Source: Sipunculus nudus | Lineage: Eukaryota > Annelida > Sipuncula > Golfingiida > Sipunculidae | Reading direction: 5' to 3' | NCBI GenBank assembly: GCA_026874595.1 | Contig: CM049318.1 | Coordinates: 47,720,456 to 47,784,455 of the forward strand | DNA length: 64,000 nt | Part shown: positions 60,833 to 64,000 of the stretch, piece after piece | Layout: each line of letters starts with the position of its first letter | How positions within the stretch are numbered: position 1 is the first letter of the stretch | Position numbers and translations under genes: made by a program | Notes under the pieces: generated by a model | What the model saw: the letters and a program-made list of their open reading frames with translations, nothing else | Told to the model about the DNA's origin: nothing | Databases searched by the model: none

Positions 60833-62295
60833 GAATACGGGTAGTCGACAAGCGACTACGTGTATCCGCCAAAATCAGAGAAGGACGGGTGAAGTGAGGC
60901 ATGGATTGAGTGGCAAGGGGAAATAGAGTAACATGTGTTACATATTAGAATGGATCTCTGCCACATAAACATGATTGTAGGTGGCGCCACCTGTTATTTG
61001 AACAAGAAACTATCTAAGATGTATACACATGCAAAATTTCATGTGGAAAAGTCAAACCACTGCAGAAATCTTAGTGATTTTATCCCACAGCAGACAAACA
61101 GATGGACGCTGTGCGAAAATAGCTGCAGGTTGCACCACCATTTTTGTGTATGTTATAAAGCTATCCAAGGGCTACATTTGTGTAAATTTTTTTTCCTGAT
61201 TGGTCAAATGAGTCCGGAGATTTAAGCATTAATGTTTGCAGCGTGTACTTGAATGTAGGTGGCGCCACCTGTCATAAAATCAAGGAAGCTATGCAGGATG
61301 TATAGGCATGCCAAATTTCAGGTAATTTAGTCAAACCACTGCAGAGATATAAGTGATTTTAACCCACGGCAGACAAACAGATGGACGCTGTGCAAAAATG
61401 GCTGCAGGTGGCGCCAACATTTTTGTGTATGTTATAAAACTATCCAAGGGCTACATTTGTGTAGAAATTTTTTTCCTGATTGGTCGAACGGTTCCTGTAA
61501 TATGAGCTTGGATGTTTGCAGCATAAACGTGAAGGTAGGTGGTGCCACTTGTCATAAAATCAAGAAAGCTATCTAGGATGTATACGCATGCCGAATTTCA
61601 GGTGAATTAGTCAAACCACTGCAGAGATATGAGTGATTTTAACCTAAGGCAGACAAACAGATGGACGCTGTACAAAAATGGCTGTAGGTGGTGCCACCAT
61701 TTTTGTGTATGTTATAAAGCTATCCAACGGCTACATTTGTGTAAAAAATTTTCCTGATCGGTCAAACGGTTCCCGAGATATGAGCTTGGATGACTGCAGC
61801 GTTAACGTGAATGTAGGTGGCACCACCTGTCATAAAATCAAGAAAGCTTTCTAGGATGTATAAGCATGCCGAATTTCAGGTGAATTAGTCAAACCACTGC
61901 AGAGATACGAATGATTTTAACCCAAGGCAGATGAACAGATGGACACTGTGCAAACATGGTTGCAGGTGGCGCCACCTTTTTTTGTGTATGTTATAAAGCT
62001 ATCCAAGGGCTACATTTGTGTAAATTTTTATCCTGATCAGTCAAACGGTTCCCGAGATATGTGGGTTTATGTGTGGAAACATATGCACAAACGGACGCTG
62101 GGCAGACAGGAAAGGTCAGAGGTCAAGGTCACTTGGTAAGGCATCAGTTCACATGTGACCCAATAATTTTTGCAAGTTTCAGAAAAATCCGTCCAGTAGT
62201 CTCAGAGGAGTTCTCCGGAAACGAATGCCGTGGCGGCGGCGGATTCCGGTCAAAAACATAGTATCCACAAAACTTCTTTCTGACGGATACAATAA
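60833..62295 (+). mobile_element. Family-1 tandem-core element inserted into the retrotransposon
   Basis: A ~1.45 kb insertion splits the RT gene. Near the left end are a hairpin (GTAGTCG ACAAG CGACTAC) and TGTATCCGCC; near the right end is ACGGATACA, an imperfect inverted counterpart. The core is about four tandem units of ~280 bp: GTAGGTGGCGCCACCTGTCA at 61256 with variants near 61535 and 61815, and a second palindrome site mid-unit. It ends with triple AGGTCA repeats (62113-62131) and a GGCGGCGGCGGATTCCGG stretch. No coding capacity. Confidence 0.8.
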
Positions 62296-62880
62296 CTGCC
62301 ATTGTTGCATGCACTTGTTAACGGTGTGTTTAAACATTTAACATATCCAGGGGACTGGGCCAAAGCTATTATCATGCCTCTGTATAAGAGTGGTGATACT
62401 GAAGACGTAAACAACTACAGAGGAATTTCTTTATTAAACTGTATAGGTAAAATATTTTGTAAAATTATGAATAACAGGTTTATAAGCTGGTTAGATGAAA
62501 GAGATATTTTAGCAGAGGAGCAAGCAGGGTTTCAAAAAGGAAGATGTACAATTGAAAATATGTTCACACTCATGGATGTGATACAAAAATACATTTCCAG
62601 ACAATAAGGAAGAGTATATGTAATGTATGTCGAATTTTCCAAGGCTTTTGAAAGCGTAAATCACAATGTTTTAAAATATGTATTGTTAAAAAACGGAATT
62701 TCTGGAAACTTCTATATGACTATTGAATCTCTGTATTCTAAACTTAGGTCATGCATTTAACAGAAAATGTATTAACAACATATTTTGAGTGTCAAACTGG
62801 CACAAGGCAAGGATGCATGATCAGCCCCACATTATTTACTTTGTTTATGAATGAACTCAATCTACTAATTAAACAATCTA
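62296..62880 (+). pseudogene. Non-LTR retrotransposon ORF2 fragment: reverse transcriptase continued, broken
   Basis: RT homology resumes in LLHALVNGVFK, AKAIIMPLYKSGD, NNYRGISLLN and EEQAGFQKGRCTIEN. An in-frame TAA at 62605 follows; the frame then continues through the motif-A region VEFSKAFESVNH, where the catalytic Asp of the usual VDFSKAFD is Glu. After a stop and frameshift near 62755, the motif-B region GTRQGCMISPTLF is readable. The copy ends at 62880 where another repeat begins, before the YxDD motif. Nonsense codon, frameshift, altered catalytic residue and truncation together make it a dead copy. Confidence 0.88.
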
Positions 62881-63130
62881 ACATTGACCTTGACCTTTGA
62901 CCATTGGTCCCCAAAATCGACATGGTTTGTACTTCAGTCGTGGGCCATTTATACGTAAAGTTTGAAACCAATATGTCAACCAAACTTGAGTTATCATCTG
63001 GAAACTAATTTGTGTGGGTGGACGGATTGACAGACAGAGAGACATACAAAGAGACAGACAGACAGGGTGATTAGTATAGGGCATCCACTTCTGATCAATA
63101 AACACACCAGGTTTTGGGACACCAGATGAA
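62881..63130 (+). repeat. Dispersed repeat truncating the retrotransposon
   Basis: It starts CATTGACCTTGACCTTTGAC, an AGGTCA-type direct repeat on the minus strand, and includes a (GACA)n-like GACAGACAGAGAGACATACA tract. It is probably another non-autonomous element, placed exactly where RT homology stops. Confidence 0.65.
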
Positions 63131-63354
63131 ATCACAGCTGAGAAACTGACATGATTGTTGTCATTTTATAGTAAAACAAGGCCTACAGGCCTAATGCGAA
63201 CCTGTGCATATGGATATACACCAGGTATAATGCTTCAATGCTGAACCACTACTTTTCATATATATGAACAATGCAAGTACTAAACATTTTGAACAAGAAA
63301 CAATACACAAACATCACTGCTGAAATTCTGGCATTGGTGCACACAACAAAAAAA

Positions 63355-63565
63355 TTATTGTAGGTGGCACCACCAGTCTTGTATACGACAAAGCTATTTG
63401 ACATGTATAAATATGCCCAATTTCAGGCTGATATATCAAATTCTTCTGTAGAATTAAGCAGGCACATACACTTTGCAAAAGTCATTGTAGATGGCGACAC
63501 CTGTCTTGTGAACGAGAAAGCCATTTAAGACACATAGACAGGTCAGAATATCAGGCCAATACATC
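63355..63565 (+). repeat. Family 3 copy
   Basis: GTAGGTGGCACCACCAGTCT and GATGGCGACACCTGTCTTGT with the CCAATTTCAGGC landmark; about one and a half units, diverged. Confidence 0.75.
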
Positions 63566-63654
63566 AAACTTACCTTAAGTCTGATGCACGGGGCTGACCA
63601 GGCTTAGGTGAGAAAGGCTGTTGCCCCAAGTGTACTGTGACAAATTACTGGCTC

Positions 63655-63990
63655 AGGCTACTGCACTGAGTGAACTCTTGACCTGCACCTGGCTAGACTG
63701 AGTGAACTTTTGACCTGTACCTGGCTGCACTGAGTGAACTCTTGACCTGTTGCATAATCTGACACAGTTGGCAGTCTGCCAAAGCTATAAATAAATCCAG
63801 GCTGACCTTTTGCCTATTGCCAAATCTGAAATAGTAGGCACACAATTGCATAAGCTCACAGATTGGCTCCATATGCAGCCCTGAGTGGCATGACACCCAT
63901 GAGGTGATCACATGATACTCATGAGGTGATCCCATGCTACCCATGAGATGATCACATGCTGCCCATGAGGTGATCACATGCCTTGTGCTT
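63655..63990. repeat. Two short minisatellites at the right edge
   Basis: About three units of ~41 bp around CTGCACTGAGTGAACTCTTG, ACCTG (63660-63765), then four to five ~20-bp units around CCCATGAGGTGATCACATGC (63893-63980). The second repeats the palindrome TGATCA. Confidence 0.85.
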
Positions 63991-64000
63991 GGCTGCACTG

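Noticed and set aside
63574-63617. Minus-strand 44-bp candidate exon with a strong GACTTAAG|GTAAGT donor
   Set aside because: The donor is good, but it abuts a family-3 repeat, the acceptor has a weak pyrimidine tract, and its phase (ends in phase 2) does not fit the next known exon without an unseen intermediate exon.

Overview
This window is eukaryotic, AT-rich, non-coding-dominated DNA, most likely from a marine mollusc (bivalve or gastropod). The evidence is small exons with consensus GT/AG introns, EGF-like modules in phase-1 exons, many (TA)n microsatellites, a tRNA-derived SINE, a decayed non-LTR retrotransposon, and dispersed repeats built on a GGTGGCGCCACC palindrome or ending in a hairpin followed by TAAAA. 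I recall such repeats from molluscan genomes, but that recollection was not checked. There is no bacterial gene organisation, CRISPR array or rRNA gene. I did not find a convincing new multi-gene system; the unusual content is repeat architecture.

Only two host genes are supported, both on the minus strand. Gene 1, a secreted EGF-domain protein, reads leftward from about 15 kb: a possible 5' UTR exon (near 14.8 kb), a signal-peptide plus EGF exon (13224-13677), then small exons at 1979-2068, 927-1049 and 333-449, all joined in phase 1, and it probably continues beyond the left edge. Its roughly 11 kb intron holds a 29-bp minisatellite (3.4-5.1 kb) flanked by inverted C-rich/G-rich short repeats, and a 55-bp satellite (8.0-13.1 kb). 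Gene 2 is represented by an internal exon (57621-57701) and a terminal exon with its stop codon (49173-49265). They are separated by an 8.4 kb intron that holds a SINE, a 42-bp hairpin/E-box satellite and a 4.4 kb tandem-core mobile element. Its product is not recognised.

Between them (15-49 kb) lies a repeat landscape: TA-rich microsatellites, an 883-bp element with long terminal inverted repeats and a near-perfect 9-bp target duplication (23569-24451), an adjacent candidate 3.6 kb TA-flanked element whose ends carry arrays of short palindromes (24464-28095), an inverted pair of dispersed repeats (20 and 26 kb), a 63-bp minisatellite (30.4-31.1 kb), and a 5.5 kb 58-bp satellite with a 2.5 kb higher-order period (38.3-43.8 kb).

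The right end (58-64 kb) is a nest of mobile elements: a non-LTR retrotransposon reverse-transcriptase gene split by a tandem-core element and cut off by a further repeat, next to a 1.2 kb hairpin-ended element with a 180-bp tandem core. Tandem arrays make up roughly a third of the window. Most long open frames in it are by-products of stop-free tandem repeats and are not reported as genes.
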